Made by a program: the position numbers and the translations under genes
Shown: in pieces, positions 23,700 through 34,371 of the stretch
Numbering within the stretch: the first letter of the stretch is position 1
Layout: each line of letters begins with the position of its first letter
Notes under the pieces: model-generated
Databases searched by the model: none
The model's input: only the letters and a program-made list of their open reading frames with translations
Told to the model about the DNA's origin: nothing
Assembly (NCBI RefSeq): GCF_000003815.2
Contig: NC_049990.1
Location: forward strand, 17,822,828-17,886,827
Length of the DNA: 64,000 bases
Source of the DNA: Branchiostoma floridae
Taxonomy: Eukaryota; Chordata; Leptocardii; Amphioxiformes; Branchiostomatidae
Reading direction: 5' to 3'

Positions 23700-24769
23700 T
23701 GAACATCCTCATCCAATACAGGCATCTAAAGCCTAATTTTCTGCTGAACATTGTGTAGTTCATGGAATGTACATGCATGCGCATGGTGTCATATTGGAGC
23801 GTCGCTATTGGTCGAGACAGGTGTCAATCTTCAAAGGTCCACAGAGATTTTTCATTGCAGTTCATGTTGTATATAACTGAATGTGAGATGTGAAATATTT
23901 CTGTTTTTCTGTGTGTAGGTAGCTTAGACAAAGATGTACAATACGAAGAACAGACTATGAAAAATAGGGATTCATTTGCATAATTAGACTATAAGACTAT
24001 ATCATAGATGTGTGGGGTTTTTTTTTCGTTGTATCTCTTGTCCCGGACATAATATGGTCTTGTTGCCCTCTATGACCTTGGGCCCTTCCCATTTTGTTAG
24101 GCTATGTTTAACGATTTCTTGCAATGTGGTCTGTCACCGCTGACTTGTGTATGTCTTGTTTCAACATTTGTACCCTCGTTTCTCTGTTTCTCTTCGTTCC
24201 AACGAGGTCATAAAAGTAATACAACAGATATACACGCTCGGCATCATGAAAGCAGAAAGTCTATACCAATGAATACAGACGATGGGAGTATGGTAAAACC
24301 TGTTTACTGGGCCCATCTCAAAATTACATTCTTGGTACTAAAGGAAGTACGTAAGTGATACTTGTTTTTTTTACTTCGCGACATGACTATTCCACTGTTA
24401 GAATTTACAAATGAACTTTAACAACACCGACAGGATATCTTAGTTCAATCCCAGGTAGAGCGAAAGCAAATATAAAATTTGCTGAGTACATATCTTAAGT
24501 GCATCATGGTTAGTGGTAATGATATAAAGGAAAGTGTATTTGATTATTTCCTACATTTTTTACAAACAGTTCAAACCACTTGAAACCGCTCTACGTAGTC
24601 TTCTCCGCTCTACATTATCCAACTAGAGTTCCACCGCCGCGTTCCTTCGCCAAGTGATTTTGTCTCATTACAAAACAAATGATATGCAAAGAAATTTCTT
24701 ATTAGCACAATTAATATACATTCACCGTCTGTTCTTTCAAATATAACCTCATTGGCTAAAGTTTGCTTC
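23700..24769. other. Intergenic, nothing recognised
   Basis: Sequence between the duplicated lectin start and the NHL gene. An 84-codon plus-strand frame at 24104-24358 has no recognisable features and is not called. Confidence 0.45.
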
Positions 24770-24986
24770 ACACGTGCATATTAATTCCGTATGAGGTCCG
24801 TATGGAAGTCTTATCCTCTACCAGGCTCCACAGGTCGCTGGAAAAAAAATTGATAACAAAAATAGCCAGATAACATACCAGAGGAGTTAGCTGGTCGCAA
24901 AAAAAAAAAACTCCGCTTCCAGCTATCTTCTCTGAACTCCGTACTCCATACGGACCTCATGCGGACTTCAATACGTACGCACGTGA
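24770..24986. repeat. TIR element touching the NHL gene stop codon
   Basis: Left CACGTGCATATTAATTCCGTATGAGGTCCGT region pairs with the inverted right end ACGGACCTCATGCGGACTT through GTACGCACGTG. The arms are about 35-40 bases and the centre has A-rich tracts. The right end lies one or two bases from the stop codon of the minus-strand NHL gene, so it must form the start of its 3' UTR. Confidence 0.65.
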
Positions 24987-24987
24987 A

Positions 24988-27900
24988 CTAGTAACTCGGT
25001 ATGATAGACGCTGTATGGTTCCATTCAGTCACCACTAACTGTCCGTCTGGCCCCACTGCGATGCCGTCAGGCCGTCCCGTACTGTCGGTGACGTGTCGGA
25101 GGAACTTCCCGCGGTTGGTGAACATCTCTAGCCGCTTGTTCCCGAAGTCAGCCACGATGATGTTTCCCGAACTGTCCACGCAGATACCACGAGGGTCCTT
25201 CAGCTGACCAACGCCACTGCCGTACCCTCCAAACTTGAACAAGAACGTCCCTTCTTGGTCGTATGCGTATACAGAGTGCGTGCCGTAGTCTGATACTAGG
25301 ATGTTGTCTTCCTTGTCCAAAGTGACGAACATTGGAGCGACCATGCCTTGGTTGATGCCAACCCTCCGTAGTTGGTAGCCGTCCGGTCGGAAAATCCTCA
25401 CTTCACCGCGCGTTCCAAACGTTTTGTCCGTCAAAGACACGATGACGTGGTCGTTGCGTGGGTTAACGGTGATCCCGCGGAATCTCACGGTATCCGGCAG
25501 GTGAAACTTCCCCAGCGGCTCGCCCTCCATGGTGTACGGGATCACAAACTCCGTCGACCAGTCGCTCCCCACTATCCACAGCAGGTCGTTGCCGTCTATG
25601 GCAATGTCGTCCGGCCGCATGGTCAGGTTTTCTTGTCCAGGCACAGTGGTCGGGATTTGTCGGATGGTCTCCCCCTTCATGTTGTGGACTTGGATTCGTC
25701 TGTTGTCTCGATCGGCCACGAAGATTTCGCTCTTCGGTGACACGGCGACTCCTCGAGGCCGGTTGAACTTTCCCGGGTCCGAACCTTTCCCGCCAAATAT
25801 GATCCTGTCAAGATGACGTATCTCCTCCACCTTGACTTCTTCAGGGGGAGGAGGAGCTTCTGCCTTTCCTTGTTGTTCGCTCTTAGACTTCGCGGCCAGC
25901 GCCCTCTTAAGATTTTCTGCGATGTTAGACGTGGCTCTCAACTCTTCGTCTTCATTCAGCATCTCGACCATTGCGCTCTTCTTCTTGCTTTTAGTGTCTG
26001 TCTTTCCTGTTGGCTTTTTCCCTTTGACGTTTTCCACATCTTCGCTCTTAGCTTGTACAGAATCTGTGCTGTCTGTGAAGTCTGTCTGAATCCCACGACT
26101 GACCGTCTTGAGTGGTTTCTTAGATTTGTTGTCGCCCATCGCTGTGTTTGAGTCTGCTTTTGTCTCAAGCGTTTGGCTAAAACTGTCTCCTTCTGTGTTG
26201 ACTCCTATTTCTACAGCTGAACTTACAGGTGTTTGAGTGTCTGACTCGTGTCGATACTCTGACTCTTTTTGTTGCTCTCTTTTACTCTCTGTTTCTTGGT
26301 CTGTTGTTATATTCGCCCTTTCTTTGATCTCACCGCGTACCTGGTCTAATTCTTCCAACAGGGTCGCAATAGTCGCGTTAGCTTCGAGAAGCCTGTTTTC
26401 TAAGGCATGTGGTTTCGGCGAAATTGCTCTTCCTTGTTTTCGCTTTACATCTTCTGAGCTTTCTAGAGCTAGGTTGTGCTTGTCCGGCTGTGGAGTTAGC
26501 GGACTTAACATGACACCCTCGTCTTCAAGAATGTCCGACTCCACAGATGTGCGACTCTTGTCGACTCCCTTCTCCTCAAACCTCTGCTTGGGGAAACGTT
26601 CCACGGGAGACGGCACGTCATCACTGTCCGACTCCGATGCCATCTTGGTTCTGTCGCGCTCTTCAGTCTTGTGTTTCTGTACCGTGGACTGCTTTGCGTG
26701 TGATGAGGTATCTTGACCCTTTAGACCCTCTGGCAACTGGCTTTTCTGTTCTTCGGCTTGGTGCTGTCGTACCTGGGCCAACTCTGGTGGAACGGTCGAG
26801 ACGTCTTCGTCGTCGGAAGATACGTCTTGGAACTCCGAACTGTCCGACTCCGATGAAGTGTTGAAGTACTGAAGAGGCTTGTCGTCTTGGTCTGTCGAAC
26901 CCTCGGACAATGGTGGACCCTGGTCCTCTGGATCAAACAACAGCACCTTGTTCAGGTCGTCATCTTTAGCTTTATCCTGCTGTGGTTTTGAACCTTCAGA
27001 CAATGTTGGTATCTTCCTTTCCTCGTGTTGTTCTGGGTTTGGCGACACACCTAGGATTTCTTTTCCTTCCGACAACTGTATCCCCTGGTTGTTCTTCTCT
27101 TTCTCAGCTTCGTACACCTGAACAGTGGGCTGTTCTGGAAGGGATTTGTCCTTCTGGTCCTTCTGACTTTCAGGCAATGGTATCGTCTTGCTTGTGGCAT
27201 GTTCTTTACCTTTGCGTTGATGTGTTGTAGACTGTATGTGGACAGGTGGGGCTTCCTGGTCCGTTGAACTACTGGACTCGCTCGCTTCATCATCTACATC
27301 CTCTAACGGCACATCATCGAACTCTGAACTACCCGACTCAGAGGAAACATCTCTCTCCTTCTCTATGGTCTTGTGGGGTAGAGCATTCTTGTCTTTTGGA
27401 TCTTCGGACAACGGTAGTACCTCGCTTGTTTCCTGTTCTTGACGTTGGCGCTGCTGTGTTATAGACTGTTTGTAGAGAGTTGAGCTCTCCTTGTCTTTCG
27501 AACTATCGGACTGGCTAGCTTCATCCTCGTCATCGTGTAACGGCACATCCTGGAATTCTGAACTGTCGGAATCAGATGAAACATCGCCTGTCTCCTTCTC
27601 TTTGATCTTCTCCTGTTGTCCCACAGGCTGCTTCGAGTGTGGTAAAACATCATTGTCTTCTGTGCTTTCTGACAGAGGCGGTGCCTGGGCTGTGTCTGGT
27701 TCTTTACCTTTGTGTTCCTTTGTGGGGACAGTTGGTGAGACTTTTTGGTCGGTAGTACTAACAGTATGGCTTGCTTTGTCGTCTTCATCCTGTTTTGGTT
27801 CGTCATAGAACTCTGATCCATCCGACTCTGGAGCTGGAACATTGCCTGTCTCCTGCTGGTCTTCCTGAACCACGGGCTTCTTTGTGTGGGGTAAGTCTTC

Positions 27901-30672
27901 CAGGCTTTCGGATGGTACAATTACCTGGCCCGGTTCGCTTTCTTCAGCCGGGTACTGCTCAACAGCAGACTGTTCTGCGATCGTGGAGACGTCCCTTTCT
28001 TCCGGACCTTCTGTCAAAAGTAGATCCTGGCTGGTATCGTTTTTGTCGGCCTGGTGCTGCTGGACAACGGACAGGTCTTGGAGGGTTGGAGCATCAAAGT
28101 GGTCTGCATCTTCAAAGAATGGTAGACCTTGCTGCAAGTCGCTAGCATGTTCTTGGGACTCTTTCTTATGGTGTGCGGTATCCTTATTAGACAGCTCTCT
28201 ATTGTTACGCATTCTGTGCTCTTCTTTGTCATCGTAAAACTCCAAGATATCTGACGACTGTAGAGCACGGCTGTTGTCTGGCTCTTCAAGCTGTTTCTGG
28301 ACTGGTGGAGGAAACTGTTGTGGTTGTAATAAGGAGTCTTGAGACACTTCTTTGACCTGACTCTTGCCTTGTTCTCCAAACTGCTCCTGTGGCCGTTCCA
28401 AGTCTTGTGGAACCTTCACAATGTCGGACGACTGCACCAGATTGACTCCATCGTTCTCCTCATCCTGTTTTTGCCCTGATGTTGGCTGTTCGGGCTGTGG
28501 TTCGTCAAAGTACTCCGGGGTGTCAAACCACAGCAGACTATCATCGTCGTCATTGTCTTCGTCCTGGCTGTCTTCCAATAATGACTGATCCTTGTGTGCT
28601 GAGATATCTTGATACTCCAAACCTTCAAACTTTGTCTGGTCTGGAACCTTGTCTTCTTGTCCCTGGGAGGGCTGCTTTAGAGGCTCTTCTGTGTCAGGTA
28701 AAGCGTCTTGATCATCTGGACTCGCTGTGCTTTGTGTTTGGTCTTCTTTCTTGTGTTTATCCTTGTCTTTCTGCTCTACTTTGACATGGAAGGCTTTGCT
28801 TGATGAAAAAGTATCCGAATGGTCAATCTTCAAGGATGATTCTTCTGGGTCGAGTGGAGCATCTTGGTAACCGGGAGTCACTTGCCTTTGCGTTTGCTCT
28901 TCCTTCTTTTTGTCATCCTGAAGTTGTACTGTAGAATGTTCTATGTTAGCGAAGCCGAAGGGATCGAAAGACTCAAGGATGGTCGACGATTCTAGGACCT
29001 TGTCTGCGCTCTGCTCTTTAGTTTCTTGTACTGAAGGCTCGTCTAGGTTTTGAGGAAGATCTTCGTGGTCTGGAGTCACTCTCATTTGTGGCTGATCGCC
29101 CTTCTTGTGCTTACCCTCATTCTCATGTTGTACAATTGGATCGAAAGAATCCAGAATGTCAGACGATGGTAGCACCCGGTCTTCTTCGTGTTTGTTCTCC
29201 CCTGGAAATTCTTCTGTGTCGAATAGAGCGTCATAGAAATCTGAACTTGCCGAAGGAATTCTTTGCGGCTGTTCGTTGTCTTTGTCCTCATCCTCGAATC
29301 CCGGCTGTCCTGTATACTGCTTTGTGTTATCCAAGGGGTCGAAAGACTCTAGAATGTCGGACGACTGTACGAGCTGGTCTTCGCTGTGCTCCTTTTGCTC
29401 TGAAGATTCTTCTTTGTCTGTGGGAGCGTCTTGGTAGTCTGGACTCACCTGTGCTTCGTCCTTCTTCTTGTAATCATCTTGTACTATGGGGTCGAAAGAC
29501 TCCAGAATGTCTGAGTCCGATGAATATAGGACCCGGCCTTCGCTGTGCTCTTCATACTGTGTATTCTCCACTAGAGATTCTTCTGGATCGGGTGGAAAGT
29601 CTTCATAACCGGGACTCACTTGCCTTTGCAGTTGGTTGTCATTCTTGTAACCAGCTTCATCCTCCTGTTGTACTGTAGAATGTCCTGTGTTCTCTTTGGG
29701 GTCGGAATACTCAAGGATGTCTGCCGATTGTAGGACCTGGTCTTCTGTCTCTTTGTTCTCCATTGTAGATTGTTCTGAGTCAAGTATGGGTACGTTCTCC
29801 TGCTGCACAAAGTCGTCTTGTTTGTCCGGAGTTGCTGCTTGTTGTAATTGATCTTTGTTTTCGCATTCATCACCCTCTTTCTGTTGTACTGTAGACTGTC
29901 CCATATTAACAATGGGGTCGAACGACTCCAGAATGTCGGCCGGCTGTAGGACCTGGTCTTCGCTGTGCTCTTCGGTTTCTGAAGATTTTTCTGACTCAGG
30001 CAGAGCCTCTTGGTTGTCTGAGGTCGCTGCCTGTTGTAATTGATCTTTGTTTTCGCAGTCATCATGCTCTTCTTTCTGTTGTACTGTAGACTGTCCCGTG
30101 TTAACAATGGGGTCGAAAGACTCAAGAATGTCGGTCGACTGTAGGACCTGGTCTTCCCTGTGCTCTTCGGTATCTGAAGATTTTTCTGCGTCAGGCGGAG
30201 ACTCTTGGTTTTCCGCAGTCGATGCCTGTTGTAATTGATCTATGTTCTTCTGTCTGTCTTCTTGTCCCTGTTGTTCTGTAGACTGTCCTGTGTTTTCTAT
30301 GGTGTCGTCAGACTGGGGAGGACCAGAAGGTTGTATAACCTTTCCATCGCTCTGTTTGTTCTCGACTGAAGAGTCTCCTGCTTTGGGTAGGGTGTCTTCC
30401 CGTCCCCGATCTTCGGACACCGGTGGTACCTCGCCGGCCTGTCCAGACTTGGTCTTCGTTTCCGCAGACTGTCCTTCTTGGTGGTCAGATGTTTCCTGGG
30501 TTTTCGAACTCTCGGTTGAACGTTTACGTCCAAAGGAGAACGTGAAAGTAGATCGGAATCTACCGCCGCTCTTCTTTGGACTCTTGTCCGGCACCTCGTC
30601 GCTTCTGTTGCCGCCCTCTGTCGTCTGCTGACCCGCTGAATCTGACATCCTTGAACGGCAAATGTCACTCAT
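24988..30672 (-). CDS. Giant intronless NHL-repeat protein with acidic repeat-rich N-terminus
   Basis: One open frame of 1894 codons with no intron. Residues 1-1415 are Asp/Glu/Ser/Gln-rich and probably disordered. They hold about eight DILESFDP-type motifs (about 180, 247, 318, 388, 438, 506, 564, degenerate at 809) in units of 50-71 residues with VQQ and QLQQ blocks, then four to five SSEFQDVP-type acidic units (about 957, 1044, 1121, 1281, 1352). A short coiled coil follows (about 1423-1450, NRLLEANATIATLLEELDQ). Residues about 1620-1894 form an NHL propeller of about six blades (FNRPRGVAVSP, IFVADRDNRRIQVH, KDPRGICVDSSGNIIVADFG, RPDGIAVGPDG), as in TRIM2/3/71-class proteins, but no RING, B-box or filamin domain is present. 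The second ATG (residue 9) has the better context (A at -3) and may be the true start; an upstream 5' UTR exon is possible. Molecular role unknown; NHL domains usually bind protein or RNA. Confidence 0.85.
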   Translation of the reverse strand: MSDICRSRMSDSAGQQTTEGGNRSDEVPDKSPKKSGGRFRSTFTFSFGRKRSTESSKTQETSDHQEGQSAETKTKSGQAGEVPPVSEDRGREDTLPKAGDSSVENKQSDGKVIQPSGPPQSDDTIENTGQSTEQQGQEDRQKNIDQLQQASTAENQESPPDAEKSSDTEEHREDQVLQSTDILESFDPIVNTGQSTVQQKEEHDDCENKDQLQQAATSDNQEALPESEKSSETEEHSEDQVLQPADILESFDPIVNMGQSTVQQKEGDECENKDQLQQAATPDKQDDFVQQENVPILDSEQSTMENKETEDQVLQSADILEYSDPKENTGHSTVQQEDEAGYKNDNQLQRQVSPGYEDFPPDPEESLVENTQYEEHSEGRVLYSSDSDILESFDPIVQDDYKKKDEAQVSPDYQDAPTDKEESSEQKEHSEDQLVQSSDILESFDPLDNTKQYTGQPGFEDEDKDNEQPQRIPSASSDFYDALFDTEEFPGENKHEEDRVLPSSDILDSFDPIVQHENEGKHKKGDQPQMRVTPDHEDLPQNLDEPSVQETKEQSADKVLESSTILESFDPFGFANIEHSTVQLQDDKKKEEQTQRQVTPGYQDAPLDPEESSLKIDHSDTFSSSKAFHVKVEQKDKDKHKKEDQTQSTASPDDQDALPDTEEPLKQPSQGQEDKVPDQTKFEGLEYQDISAHKDQSLLEDSQDEDNDDDDSLLWFDTPEYFDEPQPEQPTSGQKQDEENDGVNLVQSSDIVKVPQDLERPQEQFGEQGKSQVKEVSQDSLLQPQQFPPPVQKQLEEPDNSRALQSSDILEFYDDKEEHRMRNNRELSNKDTAHHKKESQEHASDLQQGLPFFEDADHFDAPTLQDLSVVQQHQADKNDTSQDLLLTEGPEERDVSTIAEQSAVEQYPAEESEPGQVIVPSESLEDLPHTKKPVVQEDQQETGNVPAPESDGSEFYDEPKQDEDDKASHTVSTTDQKVSPTVPTKEHKGKEPDTAQAPPLSESTEDNDVLPHSKQPVGQQEKIKEKETGDVSSDSDSSEFQDVPLHDDEDEASQSDSSKDKESSTLYKQSITQQRQRQEQETSEVLPLSEDPKDKNALPHKTIEKERDVSSESGSSEFDDVPLEDVDDEASESSSSTDQEAPPVHIQSTTHQRKGKEHATSKTIPLPESQKDQKDKSLPEQPTVQVYEAEKEKNNQGIQLSEGKEILGVSPNPEQHEERKIPTLSEGSKPQQDKAKDDDLNKVLLFDPEDQGPPLSEGSTDQDDKPLQYFNTSSESDSSEFQDVSSDDEDVSTVPPELAQVRQHQAEEQKSQLPEGLKGQDTSSHAKQSTVQKHKTEERDRTKMASESDSDDVPSPVERFPKQRFEEKGVDKSRTSVESDILEDEGVMLSPLTPQPDKHNLALESSEDVKRKQGRAISPKPHALENRLLEANATIATLLEELDQVRGEIKERANITTDQETESKREQQKESEYRHESDTQTPVSSAVEIGVNTEGDSFSQTLETKADSNTAMGDNKSKKPLKTVSRGIQTDFTDSTDSVQAKSEDVENVKGKKPTGKTDTKSKKKSAMVEMLNEDEELRATSNIAENLKRALAAKSKSEQQGKAEAPPPPEEVKVEEIRHLDRIIFGGKGSDPGKFNRPRGVAVSPKSEIFVADRDNRRIQVHNMKGETIRQIPTTVPGQENLTMRPDDIAIDGNDLLWIVGSDWSTEFVIPYTMEGEPLGKFHLPDTVRFRGITVNPRNDHVIVSLTDKTFGTRGEVRIFRPDGYQLRRVGINQGMVAPMFVTLDKEDNILVSDYGTHSVYAYDQEGTFLFKFGGYGSGVGQLKDPRGICVDSSGNIIVADFGNKRLEMFTNRGKFLRHVTDSTGRPDGIAVGPDGQLVVTEWNHTASIIPSY

Positions 30673-30728
30673 TTAGAACAAATGTCAGATCTCCAAAATG
30701 CAACGTGGAATTTATCACTATCTAAATA

Positions 30729-30899
30729 CTAGAAGCTAGCTATTGCATAACGGATAGTTGCAAACTTCTGTTAATTGCAGGAAATCCAAAAATCCTGTGG
30801 TGGTGCGGTTCAGCTTAATAACGTCGCTTTGTTGCACCATTCGGATAATTGCACGAAAGGCACTGGTCAATGTGGTGTGCAATTATGCGACTTCTATTG
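30729..30899. repeat. TA-flanked MITE near the NHL gene start, pogo-like ends
   Basis: Flanked by TA on each side and ending in TTCTATTG. Its interior (GTTGCACCATTCGGATAATTGCAC) is the inverse of the element at 52931-53093. It lies just upstream of the NHL gene. Confidence 0.65.
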
Positions 30900-30901
30900 T
30901 A

Positions 30902-32515
30902 TCTGTTGACCAGAAATTACATCTCAGTTCAAATTCATTCTCATCAGCTGTATGCTAGGTTATCTTCATTGTTAACAGCAGTTCAAAGAAATACAGGGAT
31001 TGTACCGCAAAATTTGACTCATTAACACAAATGTCACATCAGATCTTGGTCTGAAGAATGTGCCCTTATGGAAATCTATTACTATTAAAAGGCAATTGAC
31101 CCGGAATTACAGAGCCAAAGACAGTAACCAATGTTTATCCAAGTTCTCATCCATTCCCAAGTTACCAATTACTGTATATACATTCACATCTTTATCATTT
31201 TAGGCACTTGAAAGTTAAGGTATATACAAATTGGTGTACATACCTATTATTGAACAGTAAATACCAAGTAATTAATGTGAGCGGGTGCGTTGATCCCGAA
31301 TGAGATTTTAGATTGGTTACACGGCAAAGAAAAGCAAACAGACAGTGCTATACAATAGGTCTAGTTCACTTACTTGGTGTACCCACCTGAAAAGTGCGTC
31401 GAAATTATACAGGAATCATAGAACAGCTCTTGTTGTTGCAGTTCTTCGGTGATCTTAGCACATAGATATCAGGTCAGTTGGAAAATTCAGCTCCACCGAT
31501 CTACAATGCTGTCACCATGTTGACCTAAAGTTAGGGACTCCTTCGAGCAATCATAATGTCGTCTTGGACGTATAGTCTATCCGTATAGTCTATCTTGAGG
31601 AAAAGACACTGCAATAGTCTTAACTCCTTGGCTGCTTGATCTGATCCGTCAAAAGATAAGACACGAACATTGAACCCGAGGCTGTCTAAAGATAGGGACG
31701 GACATACGACACGTCAACATGGTGAGGGTAGGGCGAACCCGTTCAACAACTACGCCCCCTGTGACGTAGAATGCACTGTTATTATCTCATTGAACCATGT
31801 GTTATGGACCTATCTCTGACACGAATGGCGGCAAACTGCTGTCGACGATAGCCCGGTTAAATCATTCCAGACAATCATTTACTGCATTGTGTAATTATAA
31901 TTACGTGTATAGTGCACGTGAATAAGCGTTACATTTCTAAAGCTCACGTTTTGTGTAATGCATTTGTAGTACTTTTCTAAAGCATTACCACTGATAGTGT
32001 TCTGTCCGTCCATTCCTATGATATCAAATTGATTGACCTGGATAAGTCAATATCCTCAAACTGCAATATGTTCAATATTCGTAATTTGAAACTTCAGCCC
32101 GTCGACTTGATATCCCTAAATACCATGTCTTTCAGACCAACGGATATAGGTTACCCCGCGAATAAAGGTGAACTAGCGTTGCATCTGCTTGGGAACGTTT
32201 TCATGACCCTTTCTTTAATGACACAGGAAAAGGATTGCGACATACATAGGTCTTCAACATATATGGCGAACTTACACACGACCAAGAGTAGACATAAATG
32301 CAGGAACAAACAGGTACATGTGTATGAACATATTAGACCCTCCAATAACATCCTGGCCAACAGTAGGTCCTCCAGGGTGCCGGGGGTAATTAGTTAATTA
32401 CACTCAAGGCTGGCTAGAGAGAACAATCAAGGTCGTCTTTTGTGGAAATACCTAATATCTTATCACATCAGACAGGTATATGATCATAAACTTAGTCTAT
32501 TTTGTGATCATGACA
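30902..32515. other. Intergenic; one degraded TIR-family copy
   Basis: No exon seen. Around 32020-32175 there is a partial copy of the element at 59088-59294 (shared GTCGACTTGATATCCC-like block and ATAGGTTACCCCGCG... AAAGGTGAAC). Confidence 0.5.
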
Positions 32516-32519
32516 GGTC

Positions 32520-33545
32520 CCCTGCAGCGGAATACTACTCAGCCGAGAGGAACTCCACGGCTTGGCCTGGTATGGCGCGTCCACAGGCATGAAGTCCGCG
32601 GTCGCTTGGAGTTTACCAATGAAAAGTCCACGGCAGCAGAATACAACTAAGCCGAGAGGACCTCCATGAAAAGGACTGGTATTAGCGTATCCACAGGCTA
32701 GGCATGAATTCGAAGTCCGCGGTCTTGGAGTTTAACCAAGAAAAGTCTCCGGTCGTGAGGAAAATACAACGAAAGCCCCCGTGTGTGCAATGGAACCAAG
32801 TAGAGACGGACTGCAGGGCTTTTTAAAATTTGCTGGTATTGGCGCGTCTACAGACATGAAATCCCCGGCCTTGGAGTTTAGTCCTGCAAAGTCCCCGTTG
32901 TACAATGGAACCAAGTCAAGACGCACTCTGCCACTCATAGGCTCAGGCAGGTACAGGTTTGGTGAGTGTACAGGCCTTAACGGTTTATACCTGCAAAGTC
33001 CCGACCTCGGCTATGCAATGGAACCAAATCAAGACGAACTCATCGGCCCCTGTTGGTCAGTTCCCCGCGTCTACAAGCATGAAATCCAAGAGTTCACTCG
33101 AAAACGTCCCTGGACTTTGTGCGATGGAAACAGACGAGACGGACTCCACGGCTTTTGCTGGTATTCGTCCATCCGGCCGACATAAAATCCCCGGCCTTGG
33201 AGTTCATCCATGCAAAGTCCCCGGCTGTTTGAATTCCATGGCAAGTCAGGACGGACTCCACGGCCCAGGCGGATCTCTATGCCTGGGCTGGCATTGGCGC
33301 GTCCACAGGCATGAAATCCGTGAAATTCGCGACTTCACCCATGAAATCCACGGCAGCGGAATACAACGAAACCGATATGACCTCCATGACTGGGCCTGGT
33401 ATTGGCGTGTCCACAGGCATGGAGTCTTCGGTCTTGGACCCATGCCTTTGAAATCCACGGCATACAACTATAAAGCCGATAGGACCTGTCTTCCTGACTG
33501 GGGCTGGTATTGGCGTCATTTGAATAGAGAGGAGGGACATGGATT
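32520..33545. repeat. Degenerate minisatellite, unit about 110-130 bp
   Basis: Around eight or nine units share TATTGGCGCGTCCACAGGCATGAAATCC in variant forms (near 32573, 32682, 32834, 33066, 33158, 33290, 33400, 33507), CCACGGCAGCGGAATACAAC, and GGTCTTGGAGTTTA. Open frames of 197 and 134 codons cross the array without features of a real protein. Confidence 0.75.
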
Positions 33546-34061
33546 TACCTGACCCTCTTTGCACCAGCCCTCAGCCGCTGTTTCTACGGTAGAAACATCG
33601 TACAGTACCTTCTGCCATGTCGATTTGATTATATGGAGGACATCCGCGGACGCAACAATTTTCGTCCGTTATCTAAAAAGCAATCGACCGTACCTATCAG
33701 TTGCATTTGCATACTCATTTTTATTACAATTTGTTCAATCTACGTACATACCAAAAATCGCGAACATCCATTCCGTTCTTGAGCTAATGCTCCTGCAATC
33801 ATAATCCTACGCACTAGAGGGCCAAAACTTACGTCACTTCTCTCTGAGCTCAAGAGCTACTAGTATCTAACGCTTAGATATCGCTACCATAGCAGAACAC
33901 CGTCATGAGAATCAAAACATGAAGGGCCTTGAAGTTCCACTGCAGTACCAACGGGAAGCCGCTAGAGGGCCCAAACTCAAAGTCTAATCATTTCCAGTGT
34001 TCGTCACACCACAACAACACACCAAGTATGAAACCAATCCATCTAGTCGTTATCATGTAAA

Positions 34062-34135
34062 CGGACACACACACACACACGCACGCACACACACGCACGC
34101 ACAAACGCACGCACACACACACACAAACGCACAAA
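34062..34135. repeat. CA-type microsatellite
   Basis: Alternating (AC) and (GCAC) runs, with interspersed AAACGC. Confidence 0.95.
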
Positions 34136-34371
34136 CGCTAGTGAAAATCTAATCATAATTTTATATACTTTTATAACTATCATTGTCAACTTGGTAAGTG
34201 GTACCAGTCCACAAGTCCGCCAGACGTCGCTTTCAGTGGAATGAGAGATTGACGCAGAAAAACTATTCAACACCCCTGCAATAGAAGATGGTATCATCCA
34301 CAGCACTACCGAGTGACGTCATCAACGTCAGAGGGCGGAGGAGTCAATCCCAGCATCCTCTCCCCACCAAA

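Noticed and set aside
25001-30631. Many plus-strand and other-frame reading frames of 60-196 codons across the NHL gene
   Set aside because: Shadows of the repeat-rich 1894-codon gene; they contain no independent domains.
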